Part shown: positions 38,071 through 47,820 of the stretch, piece by piece | How the letters are laid out: each line of letters starts with the position of its first letter | How positions within the stretch are numbered: position 1 is the first letter of the stretch | From: Pseudonocardia sp. CNS-139 | GTDB taxonomy: Bacteria > Actinomycetota > Actinomycetes > Mycobacteriales > Pseudonocardiaceae | DNA length: 64,000 bases | Assembly: GCA_001942415.1 (NCBI GenBank) | Contig: MKJX01000111.1 | Coordinates: 1-64,000, forward strand | Direction of reading: 5' to 3' | Notes under the pieces: model-generated | What the model was told of the DNA's origin: nothing | Seen by the model: only the letters and a program-made list of their open reading frames with translations | The model's database searches: none | Program-made: the position numbers and the translations under genes

Positions 38071-38304
38071 ATGCGGGAGCTCGAACTCGCCGGCCTTTGC
38101 GCCGCAGAGGAACACCCGCCACTCGGCCGGGGTGAACCGCAGCGTCGGGCCTGCCGGCTCCTTCGAGTCGCGCACCGCGACGGCATCGCCGAGGAAGGCG
38201 ACGTCGACGCAGGTCTGGTCGGCGCCCTGGCTGCACGTGCTGTGCCGCCAGCGCAGGGACAGCGGGCCGGTCGCCTGCCGATGTCCGTGGATGCAGGAGT
38301 GCAC
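38029..38304 (-). CDS. DUF397 protein
   Basis: A 91-residue DUF397 protein: LRWRHSTCSQGADQTCVDVA is the W-x-S-x-x-S...C-V-x-V-A signature, then VAVRDSKEPAGPTLRFTPAE. GTG 38304 follows GAAAGGAA. DUF397 proteins usually act as partners or antagonists of the adjacent XRE/DUF5753 regulator. Here the gene converges on the regulator with a 42-bp overlap, which differs from the common same-strand order. Confidence 0.85.
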   Translation of the reverse strand: MHSCIHGHRQATGPLSLRWRHSTCSQGADQTCVDVAFLGDAVAVRDSKEPAGPTLRFTPAEWRVFLCGAKAGEFELPHSADLGEAGGDETT

Positions 38305-38330
38305 GAAGGTTCCTTTCGTCGGGGGACTGC

Positions 38331-38726
38331 TCACAGAGCTGATCGGGGGCACCGGAGGGGGTGAAGGTGCCGTCGATCGGTGGCGCGCCGGCCGCGGACT
38401 CCACGGCGGCCGGCGCTGTCACTCTCGCCGGGGCCGGTGATGACCGCCGGCAACTCGGCACGCCGGCCGGGCGACGAGGTCCGCTGCTGCGGAACGTGCG
38501 GGCCGGAGCGCCACACCGGGATCGCCGTCAGGTGCCAGCCGTCGCAGGTCGGGCAGTGGTAGGAGCGCACCGGGTCCTTGGTCCGGGCGCGGCCGCGGGA
38601 CCGGATCAGAGCGAGGGCGAGGTCGGCGGCGATGCGATCGGCGTACCAACGCTTGCCGCAGGAGCGGCGGCGCTCGGCGGCCGGCGCGAACGCGGTGACG
38701 GCCCGGGCCTGGCGGTGGTGGTGCAC
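38331..38726 (-). CDS. Small Cys-containing protein of unknown function
   Basis: About 131 residues. The conserved-looking part is KRWYADRIAADLALALIRSR with a preceding Cys, then RSYHCPTCDGWHLTAIP, a CxxC with a following His that may bind zinc. Small proteins with this Y-x-C-x2-C-x-G-W-H pattern are common in actinobacteria without known role. The Arg-rich C-terminus is not conserved in appearance. It is divergent from the pseudomethyltransferase gene. Confidence 0.6.
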   Translation of the reverse strand: MHHHRQARAVTAFAPAAERRRSCGKRWYADRIAADLALALIRSRGRARTKDPVRSYHCPTCDGWHLTAIPVWRSGPHVPQQRTSSPGRRAELPAVITGPGESDSAGRRGVRGRRATDRRHLHPLRCPRSAL

Positions 38727-38772
38727 GGCGACCTCCTCGATCGGGTGATGGTCGTGAACGATAGGTCAGTCT

Positions 38773-38795
38773 GTGAACATCGTCAAGATGTTCAC
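38773..38795. promoter_or_regulatory. Operator-like inverted repeat upstream of the R-M operon
   Basis: GTGAACATC-GTCAA-GATGTTCAC has perfect 9-base arms. Further half-sites GTGAAC (38754) and GTTCAC (about 38817) flank it. It sits 30 bases upstream of the GTG at 38826, between divergent genes, and is the obvious candidate for control of the restriction operon. Confidence 0.6.
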
Positions 38796-38825
38796 GGCCT
38801 TGACAGGGTGGATAGTGTTCACGGT

Positions 38826-40474
38826 GTGGACATCGAGGAGCGTGAGCACGTCACCGCGGCGTGGATCGCGCGTCAGGCCGGCGTGGGCCGGGCCGCGGTC
38901 GCAACTGGCGTAAACGGCATGCCGACTTCCCGGAGCCGGTGGCCGGCGGGCCGACCACCCCGCTGTTCTCCTGGCCGGCCGTGCGGCAGTGGCTGCTCGA
39001 CACGGGGAAGAGCGAGCAGCTCGCTGTGGCCGGCCGCACCGACACCGGTACGCAGCAGATCGGCGACGCGAGCCTCGATCGCTCGCTCACCGGCCTGAGC
39101 CCCCGCGAGCTGCTGGCCCGCGTCCTGGTGGCGCTGCTGCCGGGGCTCGGAGAGGGTCGACGCCCGGCGACGACGTTCGAGGCCCCGTTCGTCCTCGATC
39201 CGGCCTGCCGCGATCCGGCGGTGCTGACCGCCCTCGCCGAGCGGTTCGCCGACCACGTCCGGCTCGCGGGCCAGGGCGACAGCGTTCCCGTGCCGGAGGG
39301 CACCGACCTGCGCCGCGGTGATGCGCTGCGGCACGACCGGTTCGCCGAGGTGCGTGGCACCGCGCGGGCCGTGGTGTGCGTGCCGCCGTCGACGCGGACG
39401 TGGCCGGCCGCCGACCTCGCCGCCGATCCGCGGTGGCGGTTCGGGCTGCCCGATCCGGCGGACCCGGACCTGGCGTGGGTGCAGCACTGCCTTGCGCACC
39501 TGCGGCCTCGGGGGACCGCGGTCGTGGTGGTGTCGCCGGTCGCCGCGGTTCGCCCGTCCGGGCGGGCGGTGCGCGCAGCACTCGTCCGCGCCGGGGTGCT
39601 CAGCGATGTGATCGCGCTGCCCACCTCGCTCGACGGCGTCGGGCAGGTGTGGGTCCTGCAGCGCGACCTCGACGCGCGCGCGGTGCGCATGATCGATCTC
39701 TCGACGCTCGCCGACCCGGCCGACGTCCCGCAGAACTGTGGCGAGTGGGACGAGCTGCGCGCCACCGAGGATCGAGCGGTCGTCCGGGCGGTGCCGCAGG
39801 TGGAGCTACTTGACGAGGAAACGGCGCTGACGCCGGCCCGCTACCTCGAGGTCCGCGACGCGACCACGCCCACTGAGCTCGGCCGCATTACCGACCGACT
39901 GCGCCGCCTCTACGCCGATCTCGGCCGCGCGTTCCCCGAGCCGGTCGCCCCGCCGGCAGCGGCACGGCACTCGCCCGTGACGCTGGCTGAGCTGGAGCGG
40001 ACGCGGGCGATATCGATTCTGCCTCGCGACGCCACCCCTCGCGCCGGCGACCTGCTCTTCCGGGTACTGGGGCAGGACCCGGTGGTGGCCACCGGATCGC
40101 CCGACGATGAACGCGGCGTCGCCCAGGTGGTGGGGATCGACACCGACCGCCTCGATCCGCACTTCGTGGCCGCCTTCGTCCGTGCGGACGCCCGGGCGGC
40201 CCCCGTCGCCAACACCCACGGTGCGTTGACCCGTGACGACGTGCGCCGTTGCCGCGTCCCGCGGCTCCCGATCGCCGAGCAGCGCCGCTACGGCGATGCC
40301 CTCCGGTACCTGCTGGACCTGCGGAAAGTAGCGGCTGGGCTGGCCGCGGCGACCGATGCGGTGATCACTCAAACCGTTCACGGGCTCACCGTGGGTGCCC
40401 TCAGCCCGTACCCCGCGCCTCACCGCGAGACCATCACCCCCGAGACCCAGCCGAACGGAAAGACGACACCGTGA
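38826..40474 (+). CDS. HTH plus degenerate N6-adenine methyltransferase-like protein with TRD-like tail
   Basis: About 548 residues, first gene of the R-M operon. The N-terminus is a DNA-binding helix-turn-helix (HVTAAWIARQAGVGRAAVA) followed by NWRKRHADFPEP. One base is lost near 38905. The core aligns with HsdM-type methyltransferases, but SAM motif I reads VLDPACRDPAVL instead of DPACGxG, and the catalytic NPPF/Y reads VVCVPPSTR, so methyl transfer is unlikely. The C-terminal third looks like a specificity subunit half: RAGDLLFRVLGQDPVVATG, DPHFVAAFVRADAR and a coiled-coil-like end (AEQRRYGDALRYLLDLRKVA). It may be a regulator or accessory specificity factor. The stop overlaps the hsdM start. 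Confidence 0.72.
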
Positions 40475-42449
40475 CCACCAGTACCGGACCCACGCACCAG
40501 CGGATGGCGAACGACATCTGGTCGGTCGCGACCTTCTGCGCGGCGACTACAAACGCCACGACTACGGGAAGGTGATCCTCCCGTTCACGCTGCTGCGCCG
40601 GCTCGACGCCGTGATGGCCCCGACCCGCGAAGCCGTCCGCGAGCGGGATGTCGCGCTGCCCGACATGCAGAACAAGCAGCTCCTCCTGGAGCGCGCGGCC
40701 AAGTTGCCGTACTACAACACGTCTCTGCAGGACTTCGCCTCCGTTGCCGCCGACTCCGGCAACGTGGCGAAGAACCTGCGCGACTACGTCAACGGCTTCT
40801 CGCCGAACGTGCGGGAGATCCTCGCCGAGTTCAACCTCGACGAGCAGATCATCCGGCTCAACAGCGCGAAGCTGCTGTACCTCGTGGTCGGGCGGTTCGC
40901 GGCCATGAAGGACCTCGACAAGCTCTCGAACGAGCAGATGGGATACGTGTTCGAACACCTCATCCGTAGGTTCGCAGAGGACTCGAATGAGACCGCCGGT
41001 GAGCACTTCACCCCGCGCGAGGTCATCAAGCTGATGGTGAACCTGCTGATCGCGCCGGACGCCGACGCGGTCGCGGGTGAAGGTCAGGTCATCAACATCC
41101 TCGACCCCGCGTGCGGGACGGGCGGCATGCTCGTCGCCGCTGAGGACCACATCAAGGCGATGAATCCGAACGCGCAGGTCTACCTCTTCGGGCAGGAGGT
41201 GAACGGCGAGTCGTGGGCCATGTGCCAGTCGGACATGCTGATGAGCAACCACCGCGGCGCGATTGCCCGCGCCAACACGTTCAGCGATCCGAAGCACCAG
41301 GACAAGAAGTTCGACTACATGCTTGCCAACCCGCCGTTCGGCGTGGAGTGGAAGAAGGTCAAGGACGACATCGAGCGCGAGGCCGAGATCGGCCACGCCG
41401 GCCGCTTCGGCGCCGGGTTGCCGCGCATCAACGACGGCTCGTTCCTCTTCCTTCAGCACATGATCCACAACATGGAGCCGCGGGAAGGCAAGGGCTCGCG
41501 CATCGCGATCGTCTTCAACGGCTCACCGCTCTTCACCGGCGCCGCCGGCTCGGGCGAGTCGCGCATCCGGCAGTGGATCCTGGAGAACGACCTCCTCGAA
41601 GGTATCGTCGCCCTGCCCGACCAGCTCTTCTACAACACCGGCATCTCCACGTACTTCTGGATCCTCTCCAACCGCAAGGACCGTGCTCTTCGGGACAAGG
41701 TGATCCTGCTCGACGCCCGCGACCAGTGGGTGAAGATGCGCAAGTCGCTGGGGGACAAGCGCAAGGAGATCAGCGACGAGCAGATCGACCACATCACGTC
41801 GGTGTATGCGAAGGCTGTGGAGATCGCCGCAGATGAGTCGCACCCCGACCACACGAAGGTGAAGGTCTTCCGCACCCGCGAGTTCGGCTACCACCGCATC
41901 ACGGTCGAACGCCCGCTCAAGCAGCGGTTCGAGATCAGCGACGACATCCTCGCCGCGCTGGAGCACGCCAAGCCCCTCGCCCGCTGGGACGCCCGCGACG
42001 CCTTCATCGAGGCGGTCCGGCCGCTGCTCGGCGTGGTGTGGTGGACGAAGGCCGAGGCCGCCGACGCGCTCCGGTTGGCGCTCGTCGGTGCCGGTGAGCT
42101 CTGGCCGAGCTCCGCGCCGATCCAGAAGGGCATCTGGGGTGCGGTCGCCGTCGCTGATCCCAAGGGGGAGGTGCAGAAGGCAAAGGGCGAAGTGCTCCCC
42201 GATCCTGACCTGCGCGACTACGAGAACGTGCCGCTCGACGAGGACATCGAGGAGTACTTCCGGCGCGAGGTCATCCCGCACGTGCCCGACGCGTGGATCG
42301 ACCACGACAAGACCAAGGTCGGCTACGAGATCCCCTTCACCCGGCACTTCTACGTGTACACGCCGCCTCGGCCGCTAGCGGAGATTGATGCCGATCTCCA
42401 CGACCTTGAGCTGCAAATCCAAGCTCTAATTCGAGGTGCTGCACGGTGA
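40471..42449 (+). CDS. hsdM: Type I restriction-modification methyltransferase subunit, frameshifted at start
   Basis: About 660 residues. N-terminal HsdM_N: HQRMANDIWSVA, then after a missing G near 40530, LLRGDYKRHDYGKVILPF. SAM motif I is ILDPACGTGGMLVAAEDH and the catalytic motif IV is MLANPPFGVEWKK, both intact, so m6A methylation of DNA is expected. The C-terminal extension (LARWDARDAFIEAVRPLLGV) is longer than in classic EcoKI HsdM. GTG 40471 overlaps the upstream TGA and its own stop overlaps hsdS. Confidence 0.93.
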
Positions 42450-43701
42450 GATCAATGTGGCCAGAGGTTCCTCTGTATTCGATTGCAGACGAGGTTCGGG
42501 TTGCGATAGATCCTGCAGTCTACGATGGCGAGGTTTTTCATTATAGCATTCCGGTAGTAGAAGAATTCGGTACCGGAAGGGTTGAGTTGGCTGCAGGGAT
42601 TGCGTCCAGCAAGCTCCTCCTGCGAGGGGGCGAAGTTCTGGTCAGCAAGCTCAACCCCCGCAAGGTCGAGTACTCATCGCCGAGAATTCGATACTGCCGA
42701 TCCTGGCCTCGCCCGAGTTCGTCGCCTTCAATCCAGGCCCGCTTGTGTCTGGCAGGTTTCTAGCCTACTTGCTGGAAAGCTCGGCAACGCGATCCGTTCT
42801 CGAAGCAGGAGTTCAGTCGGTCACTAAGAGTCATCAGAGAGTCTCGCCGGAGATGATCAGGCATCTACATTTTGCGCTCCCCTCGACGGTTGAGCAGGAA
42901 GCGGTGACGCACTTCCTTGATGTGGAGCTGAAGCGGATAAGCGATCTGATGGACATCTCGCTGGAGCAGCAACGTGCCACTAGAGAGCGCTTCGCGGAGT
43001 GTATTCGGCTGAGTACAACGGGTAGTGGCGATGAGTGTGTGATGCCCACGGGAATCGATTGGATGCCGACAATCGGCGCTTCCTGGAAGTTGTTCAAGGT
43101 TGGACGTGAGTTTCTCACTTCGAGTGGCACAACTCCTGATGCTCAAGACGAGAGATTCTATGATGGTCCGTATCCCTGGGTGGTTAGTTCGGAACTAATC
43201 GACGATGACATCTTCTCGGTCTCTCATTCTGTTAGTCGTGCCGCGTTGGTGTCGTACGCTGCACTTCGCGTCCAGCCGGTGGGTGCACTCCTGGTGGCGA
43301 TGTATGGGCAAGGCCAGACGAAAGGGCGCACCGGTCTCTTAAGGGTGGCGGCGTGCCTGAATCAGGCTTGCTGCGCACTTATTGAACGCGGGCAAGTGTC
43401 GGCCGAGTTTGCGCAATACTGGTTTAAGGCCCACCGTGACGGCGTTGTGGCCCTTGCTTATGGAGCTGGTCAGCCGAATCTGAGTCAGGAGCTCCTTCGT
43501 AGCCTTCGTATACCTGCGCCGGAGCGAGTCCAGCAGGATTGCATCGTTCGCAGATTGCGGGAGCAAGAACAGGACTACCGTCAGCAACTTCGTCTGCTGG
43601 AACTCAGGCAGAAACTCTTGCTCGAGCGCCGCCAGGCGTTGATCACCGCGGCGGTTGCCGGTCAGATCGACATGAGCACCGCGAGGGGAGTCGAAATATG
43701 A
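42446..43701 (+). CDS. hsdS: Type I restriction-modification specificity subunit, frameshifted
   Basis: About 418 residues. The first target-recognition domain starts WPEVPLYSIADEVRVAI. After a one-base loss near 42660 it continues GRVLIAENSILPILASPEFV and ends LPSTVEQEAVTHFLDVELKR, the conserved spacer helix. The second TRD starts PTIGASWKLFKVGREFLTSS and ends RVQQDCIVRRLREQEQDYRQ with a second coiled coil. It sets the DNA sequence recognised by HsdM and HsdR. It is markedly AT-richer than hsdM and hsdR, as usual for swapped TRDs. Confidence 0.9.
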
Positions 43702-46700
43702 GCCCCGGCATCCACACTGAGAAGGCGTTTGAAGCCCGCGTCGAGCACGAGCTGCTCGAGCAGGGATGGGAGCGGGCGGAGGGCTTCTACCGGGCCGACC
43801 TCGCGATCGACACCGGCGCACTGTTCACCTTCATCGGCCGCACTCAGCAGAAGATCTGGGACAAGCTGATTGACCTGTACGGCGGTGACCTGCCGACCGC
43901 GCAGAAGCAGTTCGCGCAGCGCCTCGCCGCCGAGATCGACGCGCGTGGGGTCCTCGATGTCCTGCGCCGAGGAGTGAAGGACCGGGGTGTCCTCATAGAC
44001 CTGGCTTACTTCCGCCCCGGCCACACCCTCGCCGCCGACGCACTACGCGAGTACCACGGGAACGTGTTCACGGTCGCGCGGCAGGTGCACCTCAGCCGCG
44101 ACCACGCAAAGAAGTCCGTCGACATGGTGCTGTTCGTGAACGGCCTCCCCACAGCGACGGTGGAACTCAAGAACCCGAACACTGACCAGAACGTCGAGGA
44201 CGCGATCGCGCAGTATCGCGACCGCGATGTCCACGAGCCGCTGTTCGCGAAACGGGCGGTTGTGCACTTCGCAGTGGACCCCGATCGTGCGTACGTGGCG
44301 ACGCGGCTCCAGGGGCGCGACACGCGCTTCCTGCCGTTCAACATCGGCACGAACGGTCCGGGAGTCAGCGGTGGGGCCGGGAACCCGACCCCGGAGGCGG
44401 GTAGCTATGCGGTGGCTTACCTGTGGGAGCAGATCTGGCAGCGGGACAACTGGCTGGAGATCCTGCAGCGGTTCGTGCACGTCGAGTCCTCGACGAAGAA
44501 GGGCGTGAAGAACGACCCGCACACGGCGCCGCGGATCTTCCCGCGCTACCACCAGTGGCACGCCGTTCAGCAGATGGTCGGGCACGCCCGCGTACACGGC
44601 GCTGGGCAGAACTACCTGATCCAGCACTCCGCGGGCTCGGGTAAGTCGAACACCATCGCGTGGCTCGCACACCGCCTCTCCACGCTGTTCGACGATCAGA
44701 ACCAGCCGGTGTTCCACAAGATCGTGGTGATCACCGACCGCACCGCGCTGGACCAGCAGCTACAGGGCACGATCTTCCAGTTCGACCACGAGCCCGGCGT
44801 CGTCAAGAAGATCGACGAGGACTCGTCGCAGCTGGCCGCCGCACTCGACGACGCCACGTCGAAGGTCGTGATCAGCACGATGCAGAAGTACCCCTACATC
44901 CTGAGCAAGATCGCGGGGATGGATCTGGCGGGCCGCCGCTACGCCGTGATCATCGACGAGGCGCACACCTCCCAGGGCGGCGACGCGGCGCTGCGGCTCA
45001 AAGAGGCGTTGGGCGTCAACGCGGTCCGGGAGGACGACGAGGACGAGGCCACCTACTACACGCGAGTGCGCGGCAAGCAGCCGAACCTGTCGTACTTCGC
45101 GTTCACGGCCACCCCGAAGTCGCCGACGCTGAAGCTGTTCGGCACCTGGGACCCGCTGCGGGTCAACCCGCACACCGGCGAGCAGGGCATGCATGTGCCC
45201 TTCCACGTCTACTCGATGCGCCAGGCCATCGAGGAGGAGTACATCCTCGACGTGCTGTCCAACTACCTGACCTACGAGACGAAGTGGCGGCTGCGCAACA
45301 CCGCCCGCGACGCCGCGATCGCCAACCCGGAAGTCGACGAGGCGAAGGCGAAGGCGAAGCTCGTCCAGATGGCGCTGCGGCACCCGACGTCGGTGGCGCA
45401 GAAGGCGAAGCTGATCGTCGAGGACTTCCAGGAGGAGCTCGCCGGCAAGCTGGGCGGTCGTGCGAAGGCGATGGTCGTCACCGGCGGCCGCCAGGATGCG
45501 CTCACGCTCTACCAGGCGATCCGTCGCCGCATCACTGATACCGGCGCCGGCATCGGGGTGCTCGTCGCGTTCTCCGGGAAGCTGGAGGACGACGCCGGGT
45601 CGGACGCACGGAGGCCCAGCTCAACGGGTTCAGCGAGAAGCAGTTGCCCGATCGGTTCGGCTACACCAAGGCCGACGACCCGCAGGCGGTCGCGCGCGAT
45701 CAGGATGAGTACCGGCTGCTCGTGGTGGCGGAGAAGTATCAGACGGGCTTCGATCAGCCGTTGCTGTGCGGGATGTACGTCGATAAGACGCTGGGTGGTT
45801 TCGATGCGGTGCAGACGCTCTCACGGCTGAACCGCATCCACCCGCTCAAGAGCCAGGACGACGTGCGGATCCTGGACTTCGTCAACGACGCCGAGGCGAT
45901 CAAGAAGTCGTTCGAGCCGTGGTTCGAGACGACCATCACCGATGCGGCCGACGCCAACATCCTCTACGACAAGCAGCGGCTGGTGATGGAGTACCAGGTG
46001 CTCGTGGCCTCGGAGATGGACGCGTTCCTGCGGGTGCTGCAGGAGGCCGGGTCGGCGACACTGAAAGGCGCGGCCGAGAAGCAGTATCACGCGAAGCTGA
46101 CCAACTCACTGAAACCGGCCCAGGATCGGTTCGCCGAGCTCGACGTCGATGAGCAGAGCGGTTTCCGCGGCGAGCTGCAGGTCTACGTCCGCGCCTACGG
46201 CCTGCTCGCCCAGATCATCGACTGGGGCGATCCCGACCTCGAGCGGCTCTACCAGTTCGGCTCCGTACTGCTGAAGCGGATCGGCGGGCCGGCCGCGGCG
46301 GCCGTCGACATCGGCGACGCCGACCTCAGCCACTTCCGGTTGCAGTTCACCGGCCGCCACAACGTGTCACTGACCGAGGTCGGGGACCGCGACGTGCGCG
46401 GGCACGCCGCGGACGGCGGCGGCCGCCGCGAGCCCGAGATGGCGCCACTGGCCGAGGTGATCGCCGAGCTGAACGACCGGTTCGGGCTCGACCTCGGCAC
46501 GTCGGACGAGGTCCTCATCCTCCAGCAGGTCGCCGGCCTGGTCAGCGACACCGCGGTGGCGCAGGTCGGGCTGATGAACGACGAGGCCCGGTTCGCCCAG
46601 GTCGCCGACGACCGGCTCGACGACATCGTCGCCGACAACGCCGAGCGGAACACCGACTTCGTCAAGCACTACTTCGACAACGACGAGTTCCGAACCCTGG

Positions 46701-46807
46701 TCAAGGAGGCCGCCCGCAAGCGCGCCTACCAGATCATCAACGCTCCGGTCCGCGACGAGGCGCTGGCGAAGCTGCGCGCGGAGATGGAGCGGGAGACCGG
46801 CCTGTGA
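43698..46807 (+). CDS. hsdR: Type I restriction endonuclease subunit, one frameshift
   Basis: About 1037 residues. The N-terminal nuclease has the PD-(D/E)xK element VDMVLFVNGLPTATVELKNP. The helicase has Walker A IQHSAGSGKSNTIAWL, DEAH box VIIDEAHTSQGGDAA and motif III YFAFTATPKSPTLKLFG. One base is lost near 45605, between DDAG and TEAQLNGFSEKQLPDRFGYT. Motif VI is QTLSRLNRIHPLKSQDDVRI. The enzyme translocates DNA and cuts unmodified sites. ATG 43698 overlaps the hsdS stop and its stop overlaps rhuM. Confidence 0.93.
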
Positions 46808-47820
46808 TCGAGCCCGGGGGCGAGCTGGTCGTCTATCGCAGCGACGACGGTCGCGCGGAGGTGCAGCTGCGCGCAGTGCAGGGCACGGTGTGGTTGACCC
46901 AGGCCCAGATGGCCGCGCTGTACGACACCTCCGTCCCGAACATCGCGCAGATCATCCGCCGCGTCCTCGCCGACGGCGAGGTGACCGACGCAACCATTAA
47001 CTCAGAGTTAAGGGTTGCCGCCGAGGGGGCACGGCAGGTCCGCCGCGAGGTCAAGATCTACGACCTCGACATGGTGCTGGCGGTCGGCTACCGGGTCACC
47101 ACGCCCCGGGCAGTGCAGTTCCGCCAGTGGGCCACGACCGTGCTGCGCGAGTACCTCGTGAAGGGCTTCGCGCTCGACGACGCGCGGCTGAAGGACATCC
47201 CCGGCGCCGACTACTTCGACGAGCTGCTCGAACGCATCCGGGACATCCGGGCGTCGGAGAAGCGCTTCTATCAGAAGGTCCGTGACGTGTTCGCCACAAG
47301 CGTCGACTACGACTCGGGCACCGAGACCGCCCGGACGTTCTTCGCCACGGTCCAGAACAAGCTGCTCTACGCGATCACGGGTCACACGGCCGCGGAGCTG
47401 GTGACGAAGCGTTGCGATCCGGCAGCACCGAATCTCGGGCTCACGAGCTGGGCCGGGTCGCGCGTGCGGAAGAACGACGCTCCGGTCGCGAAGAACTACC
47501 TCACGCAGGACGAGATCAGCGATCTGAACCGGCTCACCACGCGGTTCCTCGACGATGCGGAGGACCGCGCTCGGCGGCGCCTCGCAACGACCATGGCCGA
47601 TTGGGTCGACCGCGCCGACCGCTTCCTGACCTTCGCCGAACGGGACGTCCTCGCCGGCGCCGGATCCGTCAGCGCCGATGCGGCGAAGGAGGTCGCCGCG
47701 GCGCGCTACACCGAGTTCGACGACCGCCGCCGAGCGGAGGAGGCCACGCGCGCCGCCGCCGAGGAGGAGGACGACCTCCGCCGCCTGCTCGAGATCGAAC
47801 GGGAGGGGCCGCCGTCGTGA
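46804..47820 (+). CDS. rhuM: RhuM-family protein
   Basis: A 338-residue RhuM protein. The N-terminal KilA-N-like/HTH part is VWLTQAQMAALYDTSVPNIA, followed by VKIYDLDMVLAVGYRVTTPR and VQFRQWATTVLREYLVKGFA, all family signatures. The C-terminal half ends in a charged helical tail. RhuM was named from a Salmonella pathogenicity island and is very often encoded inside or beside R-M operons; its biochemical role is unknown. GTG 46804 overlaps hsdR and its stop overlaps the kinase start. The frame is intact. Confidence 0.9.
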   Translation: MIEPGGELVVYRSDDGRAEVQLRAVQGTVWLTQAQMAALYDTSVPNIAQIIRRVLADGEVTDATINSELRVAAEGARQVRREVKIYDLDMVLAVGYRVTTPRAVQFRQWATTVLREYLVKGFALDDARLKDIPGADYFDELLERIRDIRASEKRFYQKVRDVFATSVDYDSGTETARTFFATVQNKLLYAITGHTAAELVTKRCDPAAPNLGLTSWAGSRVRKNDAPVAKNYLTQDEISDLNRLTTRFLDDAEDRARRRLATTMADWVDRADRFLTFAERDVLAGAGSVSADAAKEVAAARYTEFDDRRRAEEATRAAAEEEDDLRRLLEIEREGPPS

